DNA of 60,212 bases from Evernia prunastri (taxonomy: Eukaryota; Ascomycota; Lecanoromycetes; Lecanorales; Parmeliaceae): assembly GCA_003184365.1 (NCBI GenBank), contig NKYR01000177.1, positions 1 to 60,212 of the forward strand. The letters are read 5' to 3'. Shown here in pieces: positions 11,686 to 23,070 of the stretch (within the stretch, counting starts at the first letter, position 1; the number at the start of each line of letters is the position of its first letter). Both the position numbers and the translations under genes were made by a program. The notes below the pieces were generated by a model. The model was not told where the DNA came from. It saw only the letters and a program-made list of their open reading frames with translations, and made no database searches.

Positions 11686-14600
11686 ATGACTGCTTACACA
11701 GACGCACGCGGCAGAGCCATGAGATCTCAGCATGGACAAGCTTCCGTAAACACACGACCAAATACAGGCTTGTCCGATCAAACCATGAGGGCGACGCCGG
11801 CTCGAAGTAAAGCACAAGAGCACTTCCCACAGATGCAATCGCCCGCTACTGGGGACGCAAAGATCTCCATAGCTGTGGACCCGGTGGCTCTTATCACTAC
11901 AGAATGTATAACAGTCACTTCGGCAATGAGAAAGCATGCTCGATGGGCGCACTCATCTGTTTCTGCCATTCTCGGAGGCGGCCCCTCACTGGCCACTGGA
12001 AGTGATATCAGTCGTCTTCCAAGACAGAGCGACAGGAGTTTGGGAACTACACAAGCAGAGCACGCTGGGAGGATGCACAGTGGTGCCGTTGGGGAAGATG
12101 ACAGTCTAGCTAGTCGTTGGGGCTTGAGGGGAAAGAAAGGGAAAAGCATGCAAGACAATCCATTGCTTTCTGCTTTTGCCCGCCTAAGGAATGATCTTAG
12201 GGGTTGCACAGGTAGGTATGCTAGCCTACGATGGCTTACACCTAGGGCTAATCTTTGCATAGACATTAGGAGCTTCGATATCCCCTCCTTGCTTCATCCT
12301 TTCCTCCAAGTCATACGATCTTCCTCGACTTCGGCTTCGATCACTTCTCTTGCAATTGTTGCTATCACAAAGTTTTTCGCCTATAACCTGATAGACAGAG
12401 ATTCGCCTCGCCTTTCGTTGGCGATGCAATTACTCTCGGCGGCTATTACTCACTGTCGTTTCGAGGCGAGCGACTCGGCAGCAGACGAGATCGTACTTCT
12501 GGGGATCTTGGAACTCATGGAAAGCATGCTTTCTGGTCCTGGAGGTGATCTGCTCGGGGATGAAAGCGTCTGTGAGATGATGGAAACGGGTCTTAGCATG
12601 TGCTGCCAAACGCGTTTGTCAGATTTGCTGCGGCGTAAAGCGGAGATGTCAATGATCAGTATGTGCCAAACTATTTTCGAGCGCCTGAAGTCTTTGGAAA
12701 TCGAGGCTGGCGAAGACATTGGGGGATTGGAAGCAGATAGTGAAGAGAGCACAAATGTTGTGATGAACGATCCTGCTATAAACGGTACCACCGTTGGTCT
12801 ACCAACCTCCGACATCAATGGCTCGACTTCGATTGGCGTTGTTCAAGGCTCTAAGCAGACTATGGAAAGCCATACCAACGCCGAGCAGCCGTCTGAAAAT
12901 CTGGGACGTTCTTCTGCTCAGATAAAAGCAGGTGTCGTAAACCCGAGGCTGCCTGGTAGTGCAGAAGACCCGAACACTGCTCAGATGAGCGCGAGCACGT
13001 TAGACCTCGCACAGCACTCCGAGCAGAATGCGGACGAACCAGCCCTCATTAAGCCTTATTCTTTACCGTCAATTCGAGAACTATTCCGGGTCCTCGTTGA
13101 TCTTTTGCAACCCCACAATCGCCAACATGGTGACACTCTGAGAGTGATGGCGCTCCGGATAATTGATGTAGCTCTCGAAGTGGCAGGGCCATCAATAGCC
13201 AAGCACCCTAGCCTCGCGACATTGGCAAAAGACGACCTCTGCCGTTACTTGTTCCAGTTGGTGCGTTCCGAGAACATGGCACTTCTGAATGAGTCTCTAC
13301 GAATCGCAGGAACGCTACTGGCAACCTGTAGAGAAGTGTTGAAATTGCAGCAAGAGCTGTTCTTGTCCTATCTAGTCGCTTGTCTTCACCCAAGAGTCGA
13401 GATTGAGGACGAACTCGGCATCGATCCTGCTCTGTACGAAGGCGTTCCCAAGATCCCCAAGCTCGTGAGACCTACGGCTTCTCCTCAGACGAGCAGTGGT
13501 CGGTCGACGCCCGTGCCAATTAAAGAGCGTCAAAAGCTCGGATTGGAGGGTGGTTCAAGGAAGCCCGACGCCAGAGAGGCAATGGTGGAAAGTATAGGTG
13601 CACTGTCCCGAATGCCCAGCTACCTCGTGGAGCTTTATATCAACTATGATTGTGAACTCGACCGCAGCGACCTTTGCGAAGATCTGATAGGCCTACTTTC
13701 ACGCAACGCATTCCCGGATTCGGCAAGATGGAGCACCACCAACGTTCCACCTCTATGCCTAGATTCGCTGCTCGGATACGTTCAGTTTGTTGCAGATCGT
13801 CTAGATCATGATCCAGTATACCAGGATTATCCGGACATCAAGAGACTGCAAGAGCAGCGAGCTCGAAAGAAGATCATTATTCGCGGTGCTACAAAATTCA
13901 ACGAGAACCCCAAGGCCGGCATTGCATTTCTAGCTTCGCATGGTATTGTAGACAATCCAGATGACGCTCAGTCAGTCGTCGCATTTCTCAGAGGCACGAC
14001 GAGGATCTCGAAGAGTGTTCTCGGCGAGTATCTTTCGAAGAAGTCTAATGGGCACCTCCTAGGAGCGTTCCTGGACATGTTCGACTTTACAGGCAAACGA
14101 GTGGACGAAGCATTGAGAGACCTGCTCAACTCATTCCGTTTGCCTGGTGAATCCGCACTCATTGAGCGAATCGTAGCGGTCTTCTCTGAGAAGTATTGCG
14201 GTAATGCTACGCCCGAAGGTATTGCCAACGTAGATTCTGTACTCGTCCTTACGTATGCAATCATCATGTTGAATACGGACCAGCATAACCCCAATGTCAA
14301 GAAGGACAAACGTATGACATACAACGACTTTGCTAGGAACCTGCGAGGAGTGAACGGGGACAAAGACTTTGCTCCTGAGTACCTCCAGGAGATATATGAC
14401 TCCATCAAGAGTAACGAGATTATTCTTCCTGATGAACACAACAATAAGCAAGCTTTCGATTATGCTTGGGAAGAGCTTCTCGTGAAGGCGCGAACATCCG
14501 GACCTTTGATTATGTGTAATACGAACATTTACGACGCTGACATGTTCAGCGCAACCTGGAAACCCATCGTCGCAACCCTGTCTTATGTTTTCATGTCTGC

Positions 14601-16968
14601 CTCTGACGACGCCGTCTTCTCCAGAGTCGTTCTCGGTTTCGACCAGTGCGCCCAAATTGCAGCTAAATATGGCCTTACAGATGCCCTTGATCATATAATC
14701 TTCTGTCTCGGCTCAATGTCTACTTTGGCTTCAGAAGTTCCCACGAATACATCACTCAATACAGAGGTTCAGGCTGAAAAGAAAAGCGTCATGGTCAGCG
14801 AGCTAGCTGTCAAGTTTGGACGTGACTACAAAGCACAACTAGCTTGCGCTGTTTTGTTCCGACTCATACCAAGGAAGGAATCCAAGATCAAAGCCGGATG
14901 GGACTACGTGAGTCGAATGGTATTCATCCCGTTTCCACATTCTGACCTTCGGACAGATCGTTCGCATTTGGCTCAACTTATTCGCTAATTCCCTCTTGGC
15001 GCCTTCCTTCTCCAGGTCCGAGGACTTGCTCGATATTCCCCCAATACCACTGCAACCACCATCCCAAGTCATTGATCGTGAGCAGCGCAGTACTGAGGGC
15101 GGGCTGATCCAGACTTTTAGTTCTTTTCTCTCGAGCTATGCAGCGGACGATCCGCCTGAGCCATCTGAGGAGGAGCTTGAGAGTACCCTTTGCAGTGTTG
15201 ATTGCGTTGACTCATGTCCGATGACCAGAATATTCTCAAAGATCCTGTAAGTGCAATAGTTGTGGGCCAATGGATACTCTGCTCACTCATTCCTAGGGCA
15301 ATGCCATCTCCAAGTCGTCAGAGCCTCGTTCGTGCTCTTCTCAAGCAATTGCCGGAGCCATCTTCGCCCGCTGTTATCGTTGTAAGGCCGGATAGAACTG
15401 GCTCTGCTCCTATCAGGACTAACGGCCATCGAACAAACCCATTGAAACCATCATATGATCCATCGGTCGTGTTCGTACTCGAACTGGCAACAATAATGGC
15501 GACGCGAAATCATGAGTCCGTTACGCTAATGGGTCAAGCTGTGGCAGATGCTCTTCAAACTGTCGTAAGAGATGCCGCTAACGCACACCCTCTGATACTG
15601 GCGCGAGCAGTCTTTTATCTCCTCTACCTTTTGAATGCAAGCCAGGTAAGCCCCCAGTTGACCTATGCAAAGGACTTCACTCAATGTTTCGAAGGATCAT
15701 TCATTTGTCCGCGCACCCGTCATACTTCATACCATTGCAGGCTACGATCAATCAATCCTGGAAGCGGCCTCAACGCCTATCCTGAATGGCTTGACACTCT
15801 GCATACGAGATCCCAGCCCGCTCAGGAACGAGGTCACAAACACACCAGACTTCTGGTCAATTATACGAAGCCTCCATAGGTTGCCAGAAGCTGGAGGTAA
15901 TGCTTTCGATCTAGTGGCAAGGGTGGTGGCCGGACAGCAGGCTGCAGTGACTGCAGACAACTACAAAGACACTGTCTCGTTGTTGAACGGTTTTGCCGCT
16001 GCGGGAAGTGTTGGAGCAGTAGTCGAACAGAAGCGCGACAAGACCGCCGGACGAAAAGAAAAGCCCACTAAGCCAGCTAAGCCTCGGTAATTGACTGTTT
16101 CTCATGAAATATGTTTCACGCTGATGATGCGTAGCGAAAACGAAGTGGTCGAACGTGGATTTCAGGCCGTTGTCCTGATATATCAATTAACCAACAGAGT
16201 TCCCGCTCTTATCAAGCAGTCTCATCTGGAAAGGAAAGAAGGTATAATTTCCCCACGTCCATCGTGATCTTCAGTGGATCTGACTCGCTTTTAGCATGGT
16301 TGACGTATTGGTCGCCCATATTCGAAGCACTTCGTTCTCAATGTCTAAACCCATGTCGAGAAATCAGGCATCAAGCGTTTTCATCCCTGCAGAACTCACT
16401 ACTCTCGCCTGATCTGGCATCCGCAGACCATCAGGAGTGGACGGCTATCTTTGGGGAGGTCCTCTTCCCATTGATATCTCGGCTTCTCAGACCGGAAATT
16501 TACCAGACTGACTCCGTTGGGATGAGTGATACCAGGGTACAAGCTGCCAATCTGCTCTGCAAGATCTTCTTGCACTATCTTGTCCTATTGTCGGAGTGGG
16601 ACGGCATGCTAGGCCTGTGGCTGCGAATCTTGGACATAATGGACCGTTTAATGAATAGCGGGCAGGGTGACAATCTCGAAGAGGCTGTTCCCGAAAGTCT
16701 CAAGAATGTACTGCTGGTTATGGCGGACGGCGGCTTCATCCAACCACCATCAAATGGTTCGCCACCCACCGAGCTCTGGGATGAGACGTGTAAACGAGTG
16801 GACAGGTTTTTACCGAACCTACTTGTGGAGATATTTCCTCAAATAAATGCTCCACAGCCAGAAACCAAGCCTCCCGACATCGAAGACAAAGCGCCAGCAG
16901 TGCAAGAGCATGGTTCGAAAGGAGAGCTTCTTCCGGCAGTCGAGCTGCCGAAACAGGAACTTGACTAA
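11686..16968 (+). CDS. GEA2: Golgi ARF guanine-nucleotide exchange factor, Gea1/Gea2/GBF1 type (Sec7 domain)
   Basis: Model: join(11686-12211, 12263-14907, 14957-15246, 15297-15645, 15695-16086, 16135-16241, 16295-16968), 1660 codons. The six introns are 48-53 bp, and the first is in frame and stop-free. Order: an N-terminal extension of about 60 aa, a DCB region (ITTECITVTSAMRKHARW...), a HUS region, the Sec7 domain at about 721-905, then HDS-like helices and an acidic, Pro-rich tail. Sec7 motif 1 is FRLPGESALIERI with the catalytic glutamate finger E805; motif 2 is NTDQHNP at 846-852. It converts ARF1-GDP to ARF1-GTP on early Golgi membranes, recruiting COPI, and is the brefeldin A target class. 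Length fits Gea1/2 (about 1400) and GBF1 (about 1860). The fungus may have one gene only, so the GEA1/GEA2 symbol is nominal. Confidence 0.95.
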
Positions 16969-17729
16969 ACAGCGTTAAGGTCAATTTTCTTCAATGGGGC
17001 TCAACGAATTCTATTTTGGGCTCTTGGAGCAAAGTTTTTACAAAGTATGCATGAAGCAAAAGAACCCTTCAACCAGCGTAAGACCTCTGTTTTGCATCGA
17101 TACCGGTCTGCTTTCCTAGCATCTCTCTAATCAATCACGCATTGACTCTCATACTCCATGAAAGGCCCTGAGATGCGACTGTAAGATCTTTTCGGCAGAT
17201 AAGTATTACAGGCGTAAGACAACCTCACGCTCAAGGCGAGGATTAGATGTATTTTAATTTGATGACCTCTCTCAGTATAGCCTAGGGCTTCCAATGCCGG
17301 TAGCTCCCAACAGAGCAGTTCATGCCGCAATTCATGAGCGATTTTCGCTCTGCTGTGCATGGTATTGCCAAGTTTCAAATATCAGACCCTGCAACTCCAT
17401 TATCCCAGCCTAGGCCGTAGTCCTGGTAGCTTCAATACTCTCATGCCTAACCAGAAATTCCGAGATTCTAAACTCAGCATCCCACTCCCAGAGTTTGCAC
17501 TGATTGGAAGCACCATGCCAACCTACGAGATAGCATGTTCACTTTTGTCGATGGATAACGACGCAACAATATCGCGAGCGATCATTGATTGGTTTCATCA
17601 GCTTGGGTTGCTCATCGTGGTCTCTGCCTCTCTTATTGATCTCGTTCCATAGGTTGGCGGCGGTGCTGCTTACCACGTGCACTTGGGGGCGGCGAGTTTT
17701 GGATATACTTCCTTTTTTAGTCCAACCCT
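16969..17729. other. Convergent intergenic region, ARF-GEF / SYF1
   Basis: 760 bases between two 3' ends. Small frames on both strands (largest 97 codons at 17359-17652) have no recognisable content. It should contain both terminators. Confidence 0.4.
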
Positions 17730-20418
17730 TCACTCGTCGCCGAGTTCGACATCCAGCGCATCAGGATTAACAGTCACCGCTGGTTTCTCTAATGGAGGAA
17801 TATTTCCGCCTTGTGGGCCAGTGCTCGCGGCAACAAAGCCCACCGGTGCACGAGCTTGGCGTTCCAGCCCAGCCATCGCGTCCATTTGCTCATTTGATTC
17901 ACCCTCACCGTCCTCGTTGTCTCTGTCTCCGGGTCTTTGTTGACTTCTCGCAATTGCTTGTGACGCAATGAAGTTGACATCGGTATTGTACTGGGCTTGC
18001 ACGCTCCGCTTGATGCGAAGCATTTCCTTGAAAGTATCTTCGTTGCCATGCTTTACCTCGAATTCTTCCCACTTGTGCCAGAATGTTGGGGTAGTTCTTG
18101 GATCGCAGAATTGCGAAGCATGTCCATATATAGCCCTTGCTCTGTCGACTTCGCCCAGTCGTCGTTCCATCTCAGCGAATTTGAGACAAATGTCACGGGC
18201 TTCTTTATCCGGCAACGCAGCAATGGCTCTCTCATAGATGGGACGTGTCGAAGTTAGTCCGAAATTCGAGGCGGACTTTGTAATGTAGAAAATGAACATA
18301 TCATATTTATCGTCATCCGCCACAGCCCGAGTAGCTCTTTCGTATATCCGCATGGCGTGCCGAGCGAGGCCACGCTCTTCTTCCAGGTTTCCATACATAA
18401 GGTATAGGACTTTCGCAAACTTGGGCGGACAGCCTTCGACAGCTTGCTCGAACAGATCCCTTAGTCTCTCGATCCCAATTTTGCGGTCCACCGCCTTTGT
18501 CAGGTACAGATTCCAAAGCTCAAAGGCGACTGGGTAGCTGAAGAGATCCAAGCCTCGTTCATAGACCTTGAAAGCTTCCTCAAAATACTTATTTTCCTCC
18601 AGTAGGTTCGCAAAATTGACCACAGTCTGAGGAGTGGCGATTCGAAGTTCGAAGATCCTTTCGTAGACCTTCTTCGTCTCTTCCAAGGTGCTTACGCTCT
18701 CCACAAGATCCACGTAGAAGCTCCACAATTTCCAGCTCTTGTGGACTCGCTGCTGGGGCGAAAGAGTCTCGTCGAAGTAATCTACTGTGGATCTTTTTGG
18801 CGCCTGAGTGGCCTTCGCCATGATGTCCACAGCTCGATCAAAGTTCTCATTCCTAAGCTCCATCTCCGCCCAACCGCACCACATCTCTGCAAGCTCAGCC
18901 ACTGACTTGAATGGCACATTGACAGCTTTTTCGGTGATTATGCGTGCGGTGCGAAGGTCTCCACCTTCTTCGTAGAACTTTGCATAATTCAACCATAACT
19001 CATGGAAATTACCCACAGCTTTCCTCGGTTGCACTGCCGCAATCGCGTTTGTGTAAGTCTGGACCACCTCTTGTTTGTTATCTCCCCAGAGAGCTACCCT
19101 TTTCTCCCACTCGTTAACGTTGTTTGGATTCTGGCGCAAAAGCACATCATTCACTAAGAAGGGTCGTCGATCCATGAGTTGCTCAAAGCGCATCATACGG
19201 ATGTCCAGGTCGAAGTCGGCATCCTCGTTCACCTTGCCTCTGTCGGACCGCACGGCCGCGGCATCCATCAAGGTACTGATGATGGATTCCTCGAACTCCG
19301 CATAGGAGTCAAAAACAATTGTGAAATCTCGGACAGTCATGACGGTTGTGATGCCTTCTTCAAAAACATCTCGCGCTCTTTCAAAGTTTCCCCTTGTGAT
19401 CCAGTACGTTGCAAGTCCTGCCCAAAGCTTCCCACGTTGATCTGCGAATCTTTCTATTCCACTGCGAATAATTTTCTCAACATCCATGCCGCTAGTGCCT
19501 GCTGTCTCAATTTCCTTTGCCCGCATGACCAGGAGATCCACCATTTCACTCCACAGCTGGAAAGCGCTTTTCGCGTTTTTGCTTCGGAGTTTGTGATTAT
19601 TCAGGATGTCCATGTACTTCTTCACAGCTTCGGTGTATCGACCGTTCTCAATCAAAAGCTCTATAAAGTCCTCACTATCTTCTGGGTGAATTTGCATATA
19701 TCGCCTCCAAGTCTTGATTGCTGTATCTCCAGACGCAGAGTTGGCGAATGGTCTGTAAAGAGCCCAGACTCGGTTATGTTGGGTAATCGGCAGTGCTCGT
19801 AAAGCTCTGTCGAATGTGCGCCGGGTGTGAGTGATTAGAGGCTGCCTCATCAAGAAGGAGAGGTACATTTCCCATATCTTCGGCATTTTGTTTAGCAGAA
19901 TGAGCGCCCGCTCAAACAATGCGTTAACCTTTGCATATTCTGCCGAGTGTGTCGCTGAATTCTTATTGCGAAGATGCTTGATCCGCAATTCCAGGTACTA
20001 TAATGGCTCAGCTCCAAAGATCCTCATTCGTTGGGCTTACGACAAACCGTCTTCCAAAGTTTATAGGAACGCGGCAACTGTCTGCAAGCTCTCTCAAATA
20101 CCTATTTGATCAATCAGCTGGGTGCACTTGATTGAAAGTGATGGCCCAACGTACGAAAGCCTGTTCGAGAAGCGTGCCATGCTGGTGTTTGTAGTCAATA
20201 TAGATCAACCAGGGTTTGATCGAACCAGGATCCCGCAGTATGTCTTGCTCGTAAATAACGTCATCTGAAGACTGCATATATATCCCAGTCAGCGGCACCA
20301 TTCGCGGTTCAGTGGAGAATCTACCCACGATGAGATACAAAGACGGGTCCGAACTCTGTGCTGAGCTTTTTGGCTGGGGGGCGATATTTGCCATGGCTGG
20401 CAACTGCACGCCTGGCAT
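17730..20418 (-). CDS. SYF1: Pre-mRNA splicing factor Syf1 (HAT/TPR-repeat protein of the NineTeen complex)
   Basis: Model: complement(17730-19997, 20048-20101, 20155-20418), 861 codons. Two introns (50 and 53 bp) frame an 18-codon second exon. The joins give EQAF-VFERACRQLPRSYKLWKT-YLELRIKHL, matching the start of Syf1. The protein is made almost wholly of half-a-TPR repeats, for example ALFERALILLNKMPKIWEMY, RTFDRALRALPITQHNRVW and KVYERGLDLFSYPVAFELWN. It ends in a short acidic tail with NPDALDVELGDE. Syf1 (human XAB2) is a scaffold of the Prp19/NTC complex in the active spliceosome. Length agrees with yeast Syf1 (859). An in-frame ATG at 20394 is an alternative start. Confidence 0.95.
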
Positions 20419-20684
20419 ACCCGACTTGCTTATGATGGTTGACTCTACGAAGGAGTGTTATGACTGTTGAAACTTGGATAATTTGAACGGCGCTAAAAAG
20501 TCGGCCTCTACTGTGCCGAACCCCCGACGTGGTTCGCCAAACCTCACCTCATGTTTCGTCATCTATTTACTCGTATCTAAATTTGATCACACAGTCTTCC
20601 AATTTGCTCCTGAGTGGCGCATGCGACTTCTCTAACTACCGCAGAATTTTCGGGTACCGACACCATACTTCACCATCCTAAAAG
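20419..20684. promoter_or_regulatory. Short divergent promoter, SYF1 / VMA8
   Basis: 266 bases separate the start codons of two divergent housekeeping genes, so both promoters lie here. No TATA box stands out. Confidence 0.55.
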
Positions 20685-21668
20685 ATGTCAGGAGCTGGGG
20701 TAGGCAATTGAGGCTCTCAGACCTGCGTACAGGAGCTTCACTAAACATATGAATCGCGTCAGGATCGGGAAGCTGTCTTCCCAACCCGACAGTCCCTGGG
20801 TGCTATGAAGAATAAGCTCAAGGGAGCAGAAACGGGGCATAGCCTGCTCAAAAGAAAAAGCGAAGCCTTGACCAAGTACGTTCTGCCCATTTATTTCACA
20901 CATTAGCGCTAACTGTCCCTCAGACGTTTTCGAGGTATATTAAACCCAGTCTTCGCTTCTACAATTGATGACTAAAACGAGCAGAGATAACAAGACGGAT
21001 TGACGAGGCAAAGAGAAAGATGGGCCGTGTAATGCAGATTGCGGCTTTTTCGCTAGCGGAGGTCACTTACGCAGTTGGAGGAGACATTGGCTATCAGATC
21101 CAGGAATCAGCGAAGCAGGCTCGCTTCAGAGTCCGGACAAAGCAGGAAAACGTTTCTGGGGTTTTCCTACCTCAGTTCGAAAGCTATACGACAGAAGGGA
21201 ACAACGATTTCGGTTTGACGGGTTTAGGAAAAGGAGGGCAGCAGGTTCAAAGGTGCAGAGAGACATATGCAAGAGCCGTGGAAACTCTGGTAGAACTCGC
21301 CAGTTTGCAAGTAAGTCATCGGTGTCCAGACGGTAAATGCCGGAAATTTCTCTAAAAGTTCCCAGACTGCATTCGTCACCCTGGACGAAGTTATCAAAGT
21401 CGTAAACAGGAGAGTCAATGCGATTGAACACGTCATCATACCACGCACGGAGAATACCATCAAGTATATTAATTCTGAGCTGGATGAGCTTGACAGGGAG
21501 GAGTTTTACCGCCTGAAGAAGGTCAAGAGTAACAAGCAGCGAGATTATGATGCCGCAGAACAGGAAGAGAAGGCTTCCAAGAGGCGCGGAAGCGATAAGG
21601 AGAATGCGGATGACCCTGGTGCTACCGATATCCTCGGGGAACAAGAAGATCAAGATGTGATATTCTAG
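20685..21668 (+). CDS. VMA8: V-type ATPase V1 subunit D (central stalk)
   Basis: Model: join(20685-20699, 20763-20875, 20924-20934, 20985-21310, 21366-21668), 255 codons. Exon 1 has 15 nt and exon 3 only 11 nt; introns are 63, 48, 50 and 55 bp. The assembly reads MSGAG-DREAVFPTRQSLG, then the very conserved KRKSEALTK-RFRE-ITRRIDEAKRKMGR, AAFSLAEVTYAVGGDIG and ENVSGVFLPQFE. It ends with an acidic, disordered tail after the long helices. Subunit D forms the rotor shaft that couples ATP hydrolysis in V1 to proton pumping by V0 in the vacuole and endosomes. Length matches the family (about 250). The micro-exons are required to restore the conserved text, so the structure is well supported although no transcript was seen. 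Confidence 0.97.
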
Positions 21669-21888
21669 GTCGCACGATAATGGTATGTTTTACAGGCGAG
21701 TTGCGCTTACGCTTCCCGCCTGTGGGTTGCACTGGTAGAAATGGGGTATCTAAAGTAGACTATCGTGTCAAATACATAAGTGGTTTTTTTTTCGCGCTTC
21801 TCCAAAGATCGACATGGATACACACACCACGTGGCCTTCAAGAAGAGGGCAAAAGATGGTGCGCCATACTCGATCGAGAGGCTTTGCT

Positions 21889-22835
21889 TCACTGGCGTTG
21901 ATACACAACCTTGACCACCTTGCCTTCCTCACCCAGAGCCATGCCAGCAGTATTCTCCTTCGCACTAATAGCACCTGTTTCAGCTTCGTACTCAACAAAA
22001 GCTATGCCTCTCCTCCCAGGCACCAGTCGCACTTCCCTAAAGCCTTCAAATCTGCCAAATATCGCAGTGAGTCCATCCACGCCGTAGTCTTCTGGTAGGT
22101 TCTGCGCGAATAAAATCTTATTGGGTGGCAGGTACTCTTCCGGTATAACTGCTCCTGCTGCTGGATTCGAAGATTTGAGGCCAGCACCGCGAGAGGCTTT
22201 GACCGGCCGAGCGTTGCCAGCTTCTGGAGGTGCACCAGCTGCTGGGCGCTTCAGTTTCTTCTGAGCCTCTGCAGCCTCGTACGCTTGTTTTCTTTCTGCA
22301 ATCGTGGCGGTCAGCTAGGACATCATTTCTTATAGACGGGTCGACATGCACGTACCTTTTTCGGCTAGCCTTCGTCGCCTATGTGCCTCAAAGTCTTCTG
22401 CGCTTCCCTCTCTTTGCACGGTAGCATCACTCTTTGTTCTTGCATAGTCCAGCAGCATAGGCTTATCGAACAACTCGAACCCTTGGACCTCCTTAATTGC
22501 CCGCTCAGCGGCTTCAGTCTCATCAAAGACTATGAAAGCCTGGCCTTTTGCTTTGAGGTTCGTCTTGGCGACGAGTTCTATGACATTGCCGTATTCAGAG
22601 AAGATTTCCGTGAGGGCTTCTTTTAGCTGGTCCGGTTTGATACGTTCTTCCAAATTCTTGACCTGTACTATACTTCAGCGTCTGCCATTTCGCGCTGAAG
22701 CTACGCGACTCCTAGGCATGCTCACGTAAACTCTATAATCACGTTAGCCACCTGCTAAAAAGGGTGGGAAACAAAGAGTACGCACGTGGGATTCGGTGGA
22801 TTGGTGATACCAGCATGGGCTGCAACTGAAGCCAT
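21889..22835 (-). CDS. U1A/U2B''-type snRNP protein with two RRM domains
   Basis: Model: complement(21889-22295, 22356-22662, 22726-22732, 22786-22835), 256 codons, introns of 60, 63 and 53 bp. Exon 2 is only 7 nt (22726-22732). With it the text reads NPPNPT-VY-VKNLEERIKPDQL, the classical start of RRM1 in U1A/U2B''. RRM1 spans about 18-95, with RNP2 VYVKNL and RNP1 KGQAFIVF. A basic, Ala/Pro-rich linker follows, then RRM2 to the C-terminus (ILFAQNLP, GIAFVEYE). It binds a U1 or U2 snRNA stem-loop in the spliceosome. Whether it serves U1, U2 or both cannot be told here; yeast splits the roles as Mud1 and Msl1. It is convergent with VMA8 at 220 bp. Confidence 0.92.
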
Positions 22836-23070
22836 GATTAATAGTGGATCAACAGAAAGACGTGGTTCTAGGGTTTATTCTCTAAGTATATCAGCAGCTT
22901 ACTTCCACTACTTATGCGGATTGCAGAACAGATCGGCTGGGTATGAGAGCAGATAGGTACGTACCTTAAGGAAGGTACTTTGAAGTAGGGATGCAAATAA
23001 GGCTAAGAGTGGTGAGACGCGGACCCGTCCGGGCCTAGCGTTTCTGCCTTCTAACCCACGTGACTCGAAA
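22836..23070. promoter_or_regulatory. Divergent promoter, U1A/U2B'' gene / CCA1
   Basis: 235 bases between divergent starts (355 if CCA1 begins at its second ATG). Contains the near-palindrome AGGTACGTACCTTAAGG around 22955, one of several TACCT/AGGTA clusters in promoters of this window. Confidence 0.5.

Noticed and set aside
21020..21355. A separate small gene within VMA8
   Set aside because: It is exon 4 of VMA8 read into the following intron.
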